From: Bradyrhizobium sp.
GTDB taxonomy: Bacteria; Pseudomonadota; Alphaproteobacteria; Rhizobiales; Xanthobacteraceae
Reading direction: 5' to 3'
Assembly: GCA_028290165.1 (NCBI GenBank)
Contig: JAQGKJ010000399.1
Coordinates: 1-9,325 of the forward strand
Length of the DNA stretch: 9,325 nt
This document shows positions 1 to 6,022 of this stretch, piece after piece (position 1 is the stretch's first letter; each line of letters begins with the position of its first letter). The position numbers were made by a program, and so were the translations under genes. The notes beneath the pieces are model-generated. The model saw nothing but the letters and a program-made list of their open reading frames with translations. It made no database searches and was not told where the DNA came from.

Positions 1-39
1 GACAAGCTCGCCGCGATCATGGGCGAGGACCAGCAGTAA
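1..39 (+). CDS. 3' end of an unidentified protein gene (partial)
   Basis: Frame 1 is open from the left edge to a TAA at 37-39 and encodes the last 12 residues, DKLAAIMGEDQQ. Every codon ends in G or C, which matches the coding bias of this GC-rich genome, while the other two frames run on into the palindromic repeat that starts near position 50. The tail is hydrophilic and too short to identify a family. The gene is convergent with the TRAP binding-protein gene at 224-1312, and the hairpin at 169-197 lies between them. Confidence 0.6.
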   Translation, partial: DKLAAIMGEDQQ

Positions 40-49
40 TTCCCCCGCT

Positions 50-136
50 CGTCATGCGCGGGTTTGACCCGCGCATCCATCGGGAAAAAGCCTTTCTCTA
101 GGATGCTGGATTGCCGGGTCGAGCCCGGCAATGACG
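50..136. repeat. Composite palindromic intergenic repeat (CGTCAT...ATGACG family)
   Basis: The outer ends CGTCAT (50-55) and ATGACG (131-136) are inverted copies. Inside are two perfect hairpins: a 10-bp stem 54-63 / 67-76 with a 3-nt loop, and a 9-bp stem 110-118 / 124-132 with a 5-nt loop. The same ends and design recur at 4101-4190 and, in collapsed form, at 5043-5062. Repeats of this style are common between genes in Bradyrhizobium-type genomes; that last point is from general knowledge. Confidence 0.75.
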
Positions 137-168
137 GAAGCTACGCCGCGGCTAAAGCCTGCTGAATC

Positions 169-198
169 AAAAGCCCCGGAGATTCTCCGGGGCTTTTT
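169..198. terminator. Rho-independent terminator, probably bidirectional
   Basis: AAAAGCCCCGGAGA (169-182) is perfectly complementary to TCTCCGGGGCTTTT (184-197). This gives a GC-rich stem with A-tracts on the left and T-tracts on the right. On the plus strand the stem is followed by a second T-run near 201-206. On the minus strand it starts 26 bp after the stop of the TRAP binding-protein gene and is followed by TTTT. It lies between two convergent genes and can serve both, though it is about 130 bp beyond the plus-strand stop. Confidence 0.85.
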
Positions 199-223
199 CC
201 TTTTTTCAATTTCCTCGCAGGCG

Positions 224-1312
224 TCAGGTGCGCGTGCGCATGCGCATCATGAAACTGTCGTAGCTCAGTTCGGCGACCTGCATCCATGCCAGCGACTCGT
301 TGCGGTAGGCTGACAGGCTGGAGTACATCTTGCCGAAATGCGGATTGCTCTTCGAAAGATCCGCGTAGATTTCGTTTGCGGCGCTATAGCAGTTCTCCAG
401 CACTTCCTGCGGGAACGGGCGCAGCAGCGCGCCGGCGGCAACCAGCCGCTTCAGCGCCGGCGGGTTGACGTAATCATACTTGCCGGTGACCCATGTGAAC
501 GTATCGAGCGAAGCCGTGGTGACCGCCGCCTGATATTGCTTCGGCAGGGAATTCCACTTTTCCAGATTGATGACATTGTGTCCCTGACCGGTGCCTTCCC
601 ACCAGCCCGGATAGTAATAATACTTCGCAACCTTCACAAAACCGAGTTTCTCGTCGTCATAGGGGCCGACCCATTCGGCGGCATCGATGGTGCCTTTCTC
701 GAGCGCCGGATAGATGTCGCCGGCCGCGATTTGCTGTGGCGCACCGCCGACCTTCGCAATGATGGTTCCGGCGAAACCCCCGATCCGGAACTTGAGACCT
801 TTGAAATCCTCGGTCGATTTGATTTCCTTGCGGAACCAGCCACCCATTTGCGCGCCGGTGCTGCCTGTCGGGATGCTGTAGGTGTTGTATTCTCGCAGCA
901 GATCGTTGAGCATGTCCTGCCCGCCGCCCCACAACAACCACGAGATATGCTGCCGCGTATTGAGCCCAAACGGCAGTGCCGTGCCAAACGTAAACGCCGG
1001 ATTCTTGCCCCAGTAATAATAGAGCGCCGTATTTCCCATTTCGACCGTGCCGTTCGACACCGCGTCGAGCACCTGCAAACCGGGAACAATTTCACCGGCG
1101 GCGAACGGTTGAATCTGGAAGCGATTGTCGGTGATCTCGGCGACGCGCTTGCAAAAATATTCGCAGCCCCCATAAAGCGTATCGAGTGATTTCGGCCAGC
1201 TCGCGGTCAGTCGCCACTTTATCTCGGGCGCCGATTGCGCGATCGCTGGCGCAGCAACCGTACTCGCTGCGAGGCCGACGCCCGTTACTTTCAGGAATTC
1301 ACGACGTTTCAT
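224..1312 (-). CDS. TRAP transporter periplasmic solute-binding protein, TakP-like
   Basis: This is the periplasmic receptor of a TRAP (tripartite ATP-independent) transporter, 362 aa, which captures an organic acid and hands it to a DctQM membrane complex. The N-terminus is a Tat signal: RREFLK at residues 3-8, a hydrophobic stretch, and an AIA cleavage site near residue 25. The mature protein matches the Rhodobacter sphaeroides alpha-keto-acid binder TakP throughout. The positions I recall as binding Na+ and ligand in TakP are all present with a one-residue shift: Q155 (GAQMGGWFR), R176 (KFRIGGFAG), E213-W214 (AAEWVGPYDDEK) and E239 (PGWWEG). A 2-oxo acid is therefore a reasonable ligand, but this is inferred. 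The start is supported by GAGGAGGAA at 1317-1325 on the minus strand. No DctQ or DctM gene lies beside it within the window. Confidence 0.93.
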   Translation of the reverse strand: MKRREFLKVTGVGLAASTVAAPAIAQSAPEIKWRLTASWPKSLDTLYGGCEYFCKRVAEITDNRFQIQPFAAGEIVPGLQVLDAVSNGTVEMGNTALYYYWGKNPAFTFGTALPFGLNTRQHISWLLWGGGQDMLNDLLREYNTYSIPTGSTGAQMGGWFRKEIKSTEDFKGLKFRIGGFAGTIIAKVGGAPQQIAAGDIYPALEKGTIDAAEWVGPYDDEKLGFVKVAKYYYYPGWWEGTGQGHNVINLEKWNSLPKQYQAAVTTASLDTFTWVTGKYDYVNPPALKRLVAAGALLRPFPQEVLENCYSAANEIYADLSKSNPHFGKMYSSLSAYRNESLAWMQVAELSYDSFMMRMRTRT

Positions 1313-1627
1313 GCGCTTCCTCCTCTGCTTTTATGCCGATACCTCGACGAGGGATAGCGATCTTGATTGTCGCATTTTGTGTCGCCGATAGCCGACGTTG
1401 AGACTGGTACCTGAAATCCAGACCTTGAGAACAATACCCTTGGATTCTGGCTGCGATCGAAAATCTGAAAATCACGGTCCGCGAACAGGATGACCAATCA
1501 ATTCCCGGGAATCAAGGGCGTTGGTTCGCCATCGTCTCGGAACGCAGTTGCGAAGAGTGGCGAGACAAGCTGACGAGGTCCGTCCCGCCTGCTAGAAAAA
1601 CGGTCAAATGTATCCGGGGTTTTGCAT
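1313..1627. other. Gene-free divergent intergenic region (about 315 bp)
   Basis: This gap separates the divergent TRAP binding-protein gene and the PRISE-like reductase gene, so it should hold both promoters. I see no convincing -35/-10 pair. It contains a perfect 12-bp palindrome, ATTCCCGGGAAT, at 1501-1512. The only open frame of any length here (about 60 codons, minus strand, 1309-1497) has no family resemblance and overlaps the start of the TRAP gene, so I do not call it. The region is less GC-rich than its surroundings, as expected for promoter DNA. Confidence 0.5.
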
Positions 1628-2713
1628 ATGGCGAACAAGAAAGTCGTCGTCGCGGGCGCGACCGGGCTGGTCGGAAACGCCGCCTTGCGGCACTTCGGCA
1701 GTTCGAGCGGATACGAGGTTATCGCGCTGTCTCGCCGTAAGCCCCGGGATCTCCATGGCGCCCGCCACGTTGCGCTAGACCTGACGGATGCTGCTCAATG
1801 CGCCCGCAGCGCTCCGCATTTGCAGGGCGCAACCCACCTTGTCTACGCTGCGCTCTATGAGGGGCGGAACCTGGTGGATGGCTGGCGCGATGAACACCAG
1901 ATACGAACCAACGATCTGATGCTCCGCAACCTGATGGCGGTCCTCGAGCCGGCGGCGCCGTCGCTCAAGCATGTAGCACTGTTGCAGGGCACCAAAGCCT
2001 ACGGCGTCCACGTCCGTCCGCTCACAGTGCCGGCGCGGGAAGGCCGCTCGGAAATGTACGAGCAGCCGAACTTCTATTGGGCGCAGGAAAACTTCCTTCG
2101 CGAATTGCAGCGCGGCAAGGCCTGGCACTGGACCATCCTGCGGCCGGTCCTGATCGTCGGCGAAACCATCGGCGGCGCCATGGATCTGATCCCGCCGCTC
2201 GGCGTCTATGCCGCTGTCTTGCGCGAAGAAGGCCGCTCCCTCGATTATCCCGGCGGCGCGGCGCGGGTGTCGCAGGCGGTCGACGTCGACCTTTTGGCGC
2301 GCGCCATCGCCTGGGCGGGCGAGGCGGACGCGGCGCGCAACGAAGCCTTCAACGTCACCAATGGCGACGTCTTCACCTGGGAGAACGTGTGGCCGGCAAT
2401 TGCCGGCGCGCTGGACATGAGTCCGGGCAACGCCGTTCCGCTATCATTGACGAGGACCTGCCCACAATGGATCGCGCCTTGGGACGCGCTGCGGCGCAAG
2501 CATGATTTGATTGCGCCCGGCCTCGAGGCGTTCGTCGGCCTGTCGTTTCAATATGCCGACTACAGTATGCGGTATGGCCAGAGCCAATCGGGGCCGCCTT
2601 CGATCGTCTCGACCGTGAAGATCAACCGGGCCGGGTTCACCGAGATGATGGATACCGAAGACATGTTCCGCAAATGGTTCAGGCATGCACGGTCCAGCCG
2701 GCTGCTGCCCTAG
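1628..2713 (+). CDS. PRISE-like (progesterone 5-beta-reductase / iridoid-synthase family) SDR oxidoreductase
   Basis: This is an atypical short-chain dehydrogenase, 361 aa from the ATG at 1628; a TTG two codons upstream is less likely, and GGGG at 1616-1619 gives a weak ribosome site for the ATG. The dinucleotide loop is GATGLVG (10-16) and RR at 36-37 suggests NADPH. It carries the hallmarks of plant progesterone 5-beta-reductase: Lys123 in LLQGTKAYG (plant K147), and Tyr150 in PNFYWAQENF (plant NFYY motif, Y179). Also present are the VYAAVLREEG stretch near 193-202 and NEAFNVTNGDVFTW at 238-251, nearly identical to the plant version. Such enzymes reduce the C=C bond of 1,4-enones; the natural bacterial substrate is unknown. 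The gene stands alone, ending 22 bp before the convergent dehydrogenase stop with no clear terminator between. Other genome annotations would probably say NAD-dependent epimerase/dehydratase. Confidence 0.9.
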   Translation: MANKKVVVAGATGLVGNAALRHFGSSSGYEVIALSRRKPRDLHGARHVALDLTDAAQCARSAPHLQGATHLVYAALYEGRNLVDGWRDEHQIRTNDLMLRNLMAVLEPAAPSLKHVALLQGTKAYGVHVRPLTVPAREGRSEMYEQPNFYWAQENFLRELQRGKAWHWTILRPVLIVGETIGGAMDLIPPLGVYAAVLREEGRSLDYPGGAARVSQAVDVDLLARAIAWAGEADAARNEAFNVTNGDVFTWENVWPAIAGALDMSPGNAVPLSLTRTCPQWIAPWDALRRKHDLIAPGLEAFVGLSFQYADYSMRYGQSQSGPPSIVSTVKINRAGFTEMMDTEDMFRKWFRHARSSRLLP

Positions 2714-2735
2714 CTGCGCCGTCGGGGGCATCCTC

Positions 2736-4046
2736 TTATTTCGTGCCACCAAACTTCAGTTCCATCGCGCGCCGCGTCCTGATGGCATCGTTATCCGCAT
2801 CGACCTCGACGTCGCTCCATTTGACCACCGCGCCGTGGGCGATGTCGTTTTTCAATTTCAGCCGGTGCGCGAGCCCAATCGGCAGCGCGCCTGCTTTGAG
2901 GCTTGCGGCCGCCGGCATCAGTTTGCCCCACACCGTATAGCCGCCTTCGCCGTCGAGCATTTCGCCCGCGCGCAGGTCGCGCTTTGCAATTGACGCGACG
3001 TCGCCGCGAAAATCGTGCGGCTGTCCGGTGGGCTCGCCGCGCAGCGCCGCCGACAGGACAGAAATATTCAGCTCCAGCCCGATCAGATGATACGGCTTGT
3101 ACATCGCCGCATAGCGCCCGCTGGTATCGGTTTTCAGGCCGTATTGTCTAAAACAGTCCGTGGCATAATCGTTCGGCGCTTCGAGCACGACATAGACGCC
3201 CCAGCGCAGATCCCGAAACACCGGCCGTCCGTCGCGCTCGAGCGACGACACCACTTCCACCACGCCTGATTTCTCCAGCACGCCGCCTCGGTCGCGCGGC
3301 CGCATCACGTGCGGCAAATCGTCGACGCCGCAGGGCGGAAACAACAGCCCGCCGGTCGGCACATCCAACCCGGTCGAATTCGCAATCGCCGCCATTTCGA
3401 TCGCGGATTTGGTGCCGTCGAGAAACGAGTTGAACATTTGCGGGTTCATGCCGGCCGACTGCGCCTCATCGGCCGTCAGTCCGTAATGGCCCCAGACGCC
3501 CGCCGGCGTCACGTCGTGATAAACAGGCAGATATTTTGTCCCTTTGCCGGCGGCGACGACGCGGAATCCCGTGGCGCGCGCCCAGTCGACCATCTCGGCG
3601 GTGAGCGCCGGCTGATCGCCATAGGCCAGCGAATAGACCACGCCCGCTTTACGCGCTTCCTCCGCGAGCAGCGGCCCGGCCAGCACGTCGGCTTCGACAT
3701 TGACCATCACGATGTGCTTGCCGGCCGCAATCGCCGCGCGGGCATGTTTTATTCCGACCGCGGGATTGCCGGTCGCTTCCACGATCACTTCGATATTGCC
3801 TGATGTTGCCTTGGCTGCGTCGGCGGTGAAGGTGGTCGCCGCGATCCGCTTCGTGTCCCAGCCGACGGTGCGGCAGGCCTCACGCGCGCGCTCCGGATCG
3901 AGATCGACGATCACGGGCACTTCCAGTCCCGGCGTGTGGGGCACCTGCGACAAAAACATCGAGCCGAATTTCCCAGCGCCGATCAGCGCGACGTGAATTG
4001 GCTTTCCGGCTGCGCGGCGGGCGTTGAGCAGACGATGAAGGTTCAT
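2736..4046 (-). CDS. NAD(P)-dependent dehydrogenase, homoserine-dehydrogenase-like with C-terminal SAF domain
   Basis: This is a 436-aa cytoplasmic oxidoreductase. Residues 17-140 form a Rossmann fold with GAGKFG at 23-28, and residues near 140-345 form the central catalytic region of the predicted homoserine-dehydrogenase (COG4091-type) family. Residues about 350-425 form a SAF domain (KRDLRAGEML, then GLAHRLKLKNDIAHG). Family members are often annotated as homoserine dehydrogenase, but this architecture differs from the biosynthetic threonine-pathway enzyme, which ends in an ACT domain. A role with the neighbouring dioxygenase is therefore more likely; the substrate is not known. The frame stays open upstream to an ATG at 4127, but the extra 27 codons lie partly in the palindromic repeat at 4101-4190. 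I place the start at the ATG at 4046, where homology (MNLHRLLNARRAAG) begins, although its Shine-Dalgarno is poor. It lies downstream of the dioxygenase gene, 167 bp away. Confidence 0.88.
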   Translation of the reverse strand: MNLHRLLNARRAAGKPIHVALIGAGKFGSMFLSQVPHTPGLEVPVIVDLDPERAREACRTVGWDTKRIAATTFTADAAKATSGNIEVIVEATGNPAVGIKHARAAIAAGKHIVMVNVEADVLAGPLLAEEARKAGVVYSLAYGDQPALTAEMVDWARATGFRVVAAGKGTKYLPVYHDVTPAGVWGHYGLTADEAQSAGMNPQMFNSFLDGTKSAIEMAAIANSTGLDVPTGGLLFPPCGVDDLPHVMRPRDRGGVLEKSGVVEVVSSLERDGRPVFRDLRWGVYVVLEAPNDYATDCFRQYGLKTDTSGRYAAMYKPYHLIGLELNISVLSAALRGEPTGQPHDFRGDVASIAKRDLRAGEMLDGEGGYTVWGKLMPAAASLKAGALPIGLAHRLKLKNDIAHGAVVKWSDVEVDADNDAIRTRRAMELKFGGTK

Positions 4047-4100
4047 TGAGGTGATCCGATGGGTCAGTAGTTCGCAAGAAGCCGCGCCGACTTTGTTTCT

Positions 4101-4190
4101 CGTCATGGCCGGGCTTGTCGCGGCCATCCACGTCTTTCGTGCATCAACGGTTCCAAGACGTGGATGCCCGGCACAAGGCCGGGCATGACG
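4101..4190. repeat. Composite palindromic intergenic repeat (CGTCATG...CATGACG family)
   Basis: The outer ends CGTCATG (4101-4107) and CATGACG (4184-4190) are inverted. The left arm folds as ATGGCCG / CGGCCAT (4105-4111 / 4121-4127). The right arm folds with a 9-bp stem (4164-4172 / 4178-4186), and the two arms pair through an 11-bp perfect inverted repeat (4126-4136 / 4155-4165). It belongs with the element at 50-136. It sits between two co-oriented genes (dioxygenase then dehydrogenase), so it would be transcribed and could affect mRNA processing or partial termination; that role is inferred. Confidence 0.8.
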
Positions 4191-4213
4191 GCTTAATCGG
4201 GAACCGTGACGCT

Positions 4214-5014
4214 CTACTCCGCCGCCTGGCGATGGGCGCGCGCGAGCCGCAGCAGCGCATCGTCATCGACGGTCTTGATCGGGGTGAAGTCGCGATGGGC
4301 GATATATTCCGGCCGCGTGGGGGTGCGGATGTAATTCGAGACCGCATTCAGCGTCAGGTAGACGATCTTGCGCGGGTACGGCGTGATGTTGCCGGACGAG
4401 CCATGCACAAGGTTGCCGTGGAACATCAGCATGCCGCCGGCCTTGCCGGTCGGCGCGACAATGCCGCCTTCGCCGACCAGCCGCGTCACGGTTGCCTCGT
4501 CCAGCGTCCACAGCGGATAGGACGTGGTTTCCAGGTCATGTGAGGCCTTGAGGTCGCCGGCGTGCTGGCTCTTCGGCACCAGCATCAAGGGTCCATTGAT
4601 CGGCATCACCTCGTCGAGGAAGATCGCGATGTTCATCGCTCGCGGCAACAGCATGCCGTCGTCGCGCTTCCAGGTCCCGTAGTCCTGGTGCCACTGCCAG
4701 ACGTCGCCGGTAAAGGCCGATTTGGCGTTGATCTTGTACTGGTGCATGTAGACCTTCTCGCCAAAAATCTGCTCGACCGGGTCGATCATGCGCGGGTGCG
4801 CGCCAAGCAGCCCAAACGCCTCGTTGTAGAGATGGGCGGCAAAGGCGGTGCGCGGCGCGCCGCTCTTCTCGCGCCATACTTCCGGGCGGTGGGTGTCGTA
4901 GATGCCCTCCGCTTCACGCGCCAGGAGCGCTACTTCCTCAGGGCTGAACAGCTCAGGCAGAAACAGCCAGCCCTCGCGGTTGAAATCGTCGATCTGCTGC
5001 TGGGTCAGTTTCAT
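4214..5014 (-). CDS. Phytanoyl-CoA dioxygenase (PhyH) family, EctD-like Fe(II)/2-oxoglutarate dioxygenase
   Basis: This 266-aa soluble non-haem iron oxygenase should couple 2-oxoglutarate decarboxylation to hydroxylation of a small substrate. The iron triad is H109 and D111 (WQWHQDYGTW) with H204 (NLVHGSSGN), and R215 (YPRKIVYLT) should bind the 2-oxoglutarate carboxylate. The 11-residue spacing from distal His to Arg matches ectoine hydroxylase. WHQDYGTWKRDDGM (108-121) and INGPLMLVPKSQH (139-151) strongly echo the EctD signature region. It is not EctD itself: the EctD FHSDFETW motif is altered (WHQDYGTW) and no ectABC genes are near. The start has an excellent Shine-Dalgarno, AAAGGAGG, at 5021-5028 on the minus strand, 6 bp from the ATG. 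The gene lies 53 bp downstream of the GntR regulator and upstream of the SAF-domain dehydrogenase, suggesting a shared pathway. The substrate is unknown. Confidence 0.9.
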   Translation of the reverse strand: MKLTQQQIDDFNREGWLFLPELFSPEEVALLAREAEGIYDTHRPEVWREKSGAPRTAFAAHLYNEAFGLLGAHPRMIDPVEQIFGEKVYMHQYKINAKSAFTGDVWQWHQDYGTWKRDDGMLLPRAMNIAIFLDEVMPINGPLMLVPKSQHAGDLKASHDLETTSYPLWTLDEATVTRLVGEGGIVAPTGKAGGMLMFHGNLVHGSSGNITPYPRKIVYLTLNAVSNYIRTPTRPEYIAHRDFTPIKTVDDDALLRLARAHRQAAE

Positions 5015-5042
5015 AGGTTTCCTCCTTTGTTTTTCCGATCAT

Positions 5043-5062
5043 CGTCATGGCCGGGCATGACG
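5043..5062. repeat. Collapsed copy of the CGTCATG...CATGACG palindromic repeat
   Basis: CGTCATG (5043-5049) and CATGACG (5056-5062) flank only six bases (GCCGGG). These are the same ends as in the 90-bp element at 4101-4190, with the interior lost. It forms a simple 7-bp hairpin in the 53-bp gap between the GntR stop and the dioxygenase ribosome-binding site. Confidence 0.65.
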
Positions 5063-5067
5063 CTCCG

Positions 5068-5751
5068 CTACGCCGCTCTTTGTGGCGCTTTCAGTCTCTC
5101 TTCCGTCATTCGCCCCGCGCCGATCGCATGCGCCAGCGCCGCGGCCTCTGCAGCTTTCGCGTCGCCGGCCAGAATACGCACCGCAATGGTTTCATGCTCG
5201 GCCCAGGCGCTCTGCCGATAATCCAGTTCGGCAAGCACCGTCGCCATCGAGCGGCGCATGTGCGGCCATTGTGGCGCGATCATCTCCTCGATTGCCGGAT
5301 TGCCCGAAAGCCGATAGATCGCGCGGTGGAAATCCACATCGAGCGCGATCAACTGCGACAGCGATGTTTTCTTGTCGGCCCTGTTCCCGGCGCGTAGCGC
5401 CGTCTCCAGATGCGCGCGCCCTGCAGCATCGGTCTTCGCGCGTTGTGCGGCGAGGCACGCCGCCAGCGCGTCGATCGCGCCGCGCACCTCGTAAAGTTGG
5501 CGGATGCGCAAGGGATCGAGCTGTGTGACCTCGAATCCCTTGCGGCCACTCTCGGCAACCAGACCTTGCCGGTGCAACAGATGCAGTGCGTGGGAGACAG
5601 GCTGGCGCGACACGCCAAGCTTTTCGGCGAGCTCATTCTGCCGAATGCGGTGCCCGGGTGGCAGCGTGCGGTCGGTGATAGCCTCGAGAATCCGCGTGTA
5701 GACCTGATCAATCAGATTGGGAGTCGGTTCGAGCGCGTTCATGGGTATCAT
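5068..5751 (-). CDS. GntR-family transcriptional regulator, FCD (FadR-type) subfamily
   Basis: This is a 227-aa DNA-binding regulator. Residues about 10-78 form the GntR winged helix-turn-helix (LAEKLGVSRQPVSHALHLLH at 41-60, then the wing near 63-76). Residues about 83-215 form an all-helical FCD ligand domain. The usual FCD metal/carboxylate site is present as D138 and H142 (LDVDFHRAI), H186 (AEHETI) and H208. FCD regulators typically release DNA on binding an organic acid, so the effector is probably a substrate or product of the adjacent dioxygenase/dehydrogenase pair. Starts at 5751 or 5742 are both possible (MIPMNALE); neither has a strong Shine-Dalgarno. A 24-bp imperfect palindrome at 5758-5781 lies immediately upstream and is the likely autoregulatory operator. 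The gene is divergent from the DNA-repair gene at 6023. Confidence 0.92.
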   Translation of the reverse strand: MIPMNALEPTPNLIDQVYTRILEAITDRTLPPGHRIRQNELAEKLGVSRQPVSHALHLLHRQGLVAESGRKGFEVTQLDPLRIRQLYEVRGAIDALAACLAAQRAKTDAAGRAHLETALRAGNRADKKTSLSQLIALDVDFHRAIYRLSGNPAIEEMIAPQWPHMRRSMATVLAELDYRQSAWAEHETIAVRILAGDAKAAEAAALAHAIGAGRMTEERLKAPQRAA

Positions 5752-5757
5752 CCGGAT

Positions 5758-5781
5758 TGGAATACGGAATTCCGAATTCTA
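5758..5781. promoter_or_regulatory. Candidate GntR operator (24-bp imperfect palindrome)
   Basis: The site is symmetric about 5769/5770 with 10 of 12 half-site positions paired; the mismatches are 5764/5775 and 5759/5780. The perfect core is CGGAATTCCG (5765-5774), and the outer arms are GAAT / ATTC. It lies 7-30 bp upstream of the GntR start and covers the transcription start predicted from the promoter at 5784-5812. Autorepression is the usual arrangement for this family; binding itself is inferred. Confidence 0.5.
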
Positions 5782-5783
5782 TA

Positions 5784-5812
5784 AAAGTAGCGCGGGTGCG
5801 GCGTGTGGTCAA
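5784..5812 (-). promoter_or_regulatory. Possible sigma-70-type promoter for the GntR gene
   Basis: On the minus strand TTGACC (5807-5812) matches five of six bases of a -35 box. After 17 bp it is followed by TACTTT (5784-5789), a weak -10 box. Transcription would begin near 5777, inside the palindrome at 5758-5781. The -10 match is poor, so this is tentative. Confidence 0.35.
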
Positions 5813-6022
5813 GGGCTGTCGTCTGGTGGCTGTCCTGCCGCAGCCTGAAATATCGCGGTGAATCTGCCCGATACCGCCGGGCCTGAGGCGCCCTTGGGAC
5901 GCCGAAAACATGGGACACCGCAAATTCCCCCGGAATTCGGGTGGATCGCAACTATTTCCAAGCCTAGATTCCGGACCAAGCATCAAGTTCAAACCATGGG
6001 GCGATCAGATTTGGAGCCAGCC

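Noticed and set aside
338..1189. Plus-strand open frame of 283 codons opposite the TRAP binding-protein gene
   Set aside because: The minus strand encodes a full-length Tat-exported TakP-like protein; the antisense product has no domain I can recognise.
4048..4057. GGATCACCTC on the minus strand, which resembles the 3' end of 16S rRNA
   Set aside because: The match is about 10 bases, sits just before a start codon, and nothing upstream resembles rRNA; chance similarity.
4214..5014. Calling the dioxygenase ectoine hydroxylase (ectD)
   Set aside because: The EctD motif is altered (WHQDYGTW rather than the FHSDFETW type), the protein is somewhat short, and there are no ectoine synthesis genes nearby.
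4562..5221. Plus-strand open frame of 219 codons opposite the dioxygenase and regulator
   Set aside because: It covers parts of two real genes and the repeat-bearing gap between them, so it is an antisense shadow.
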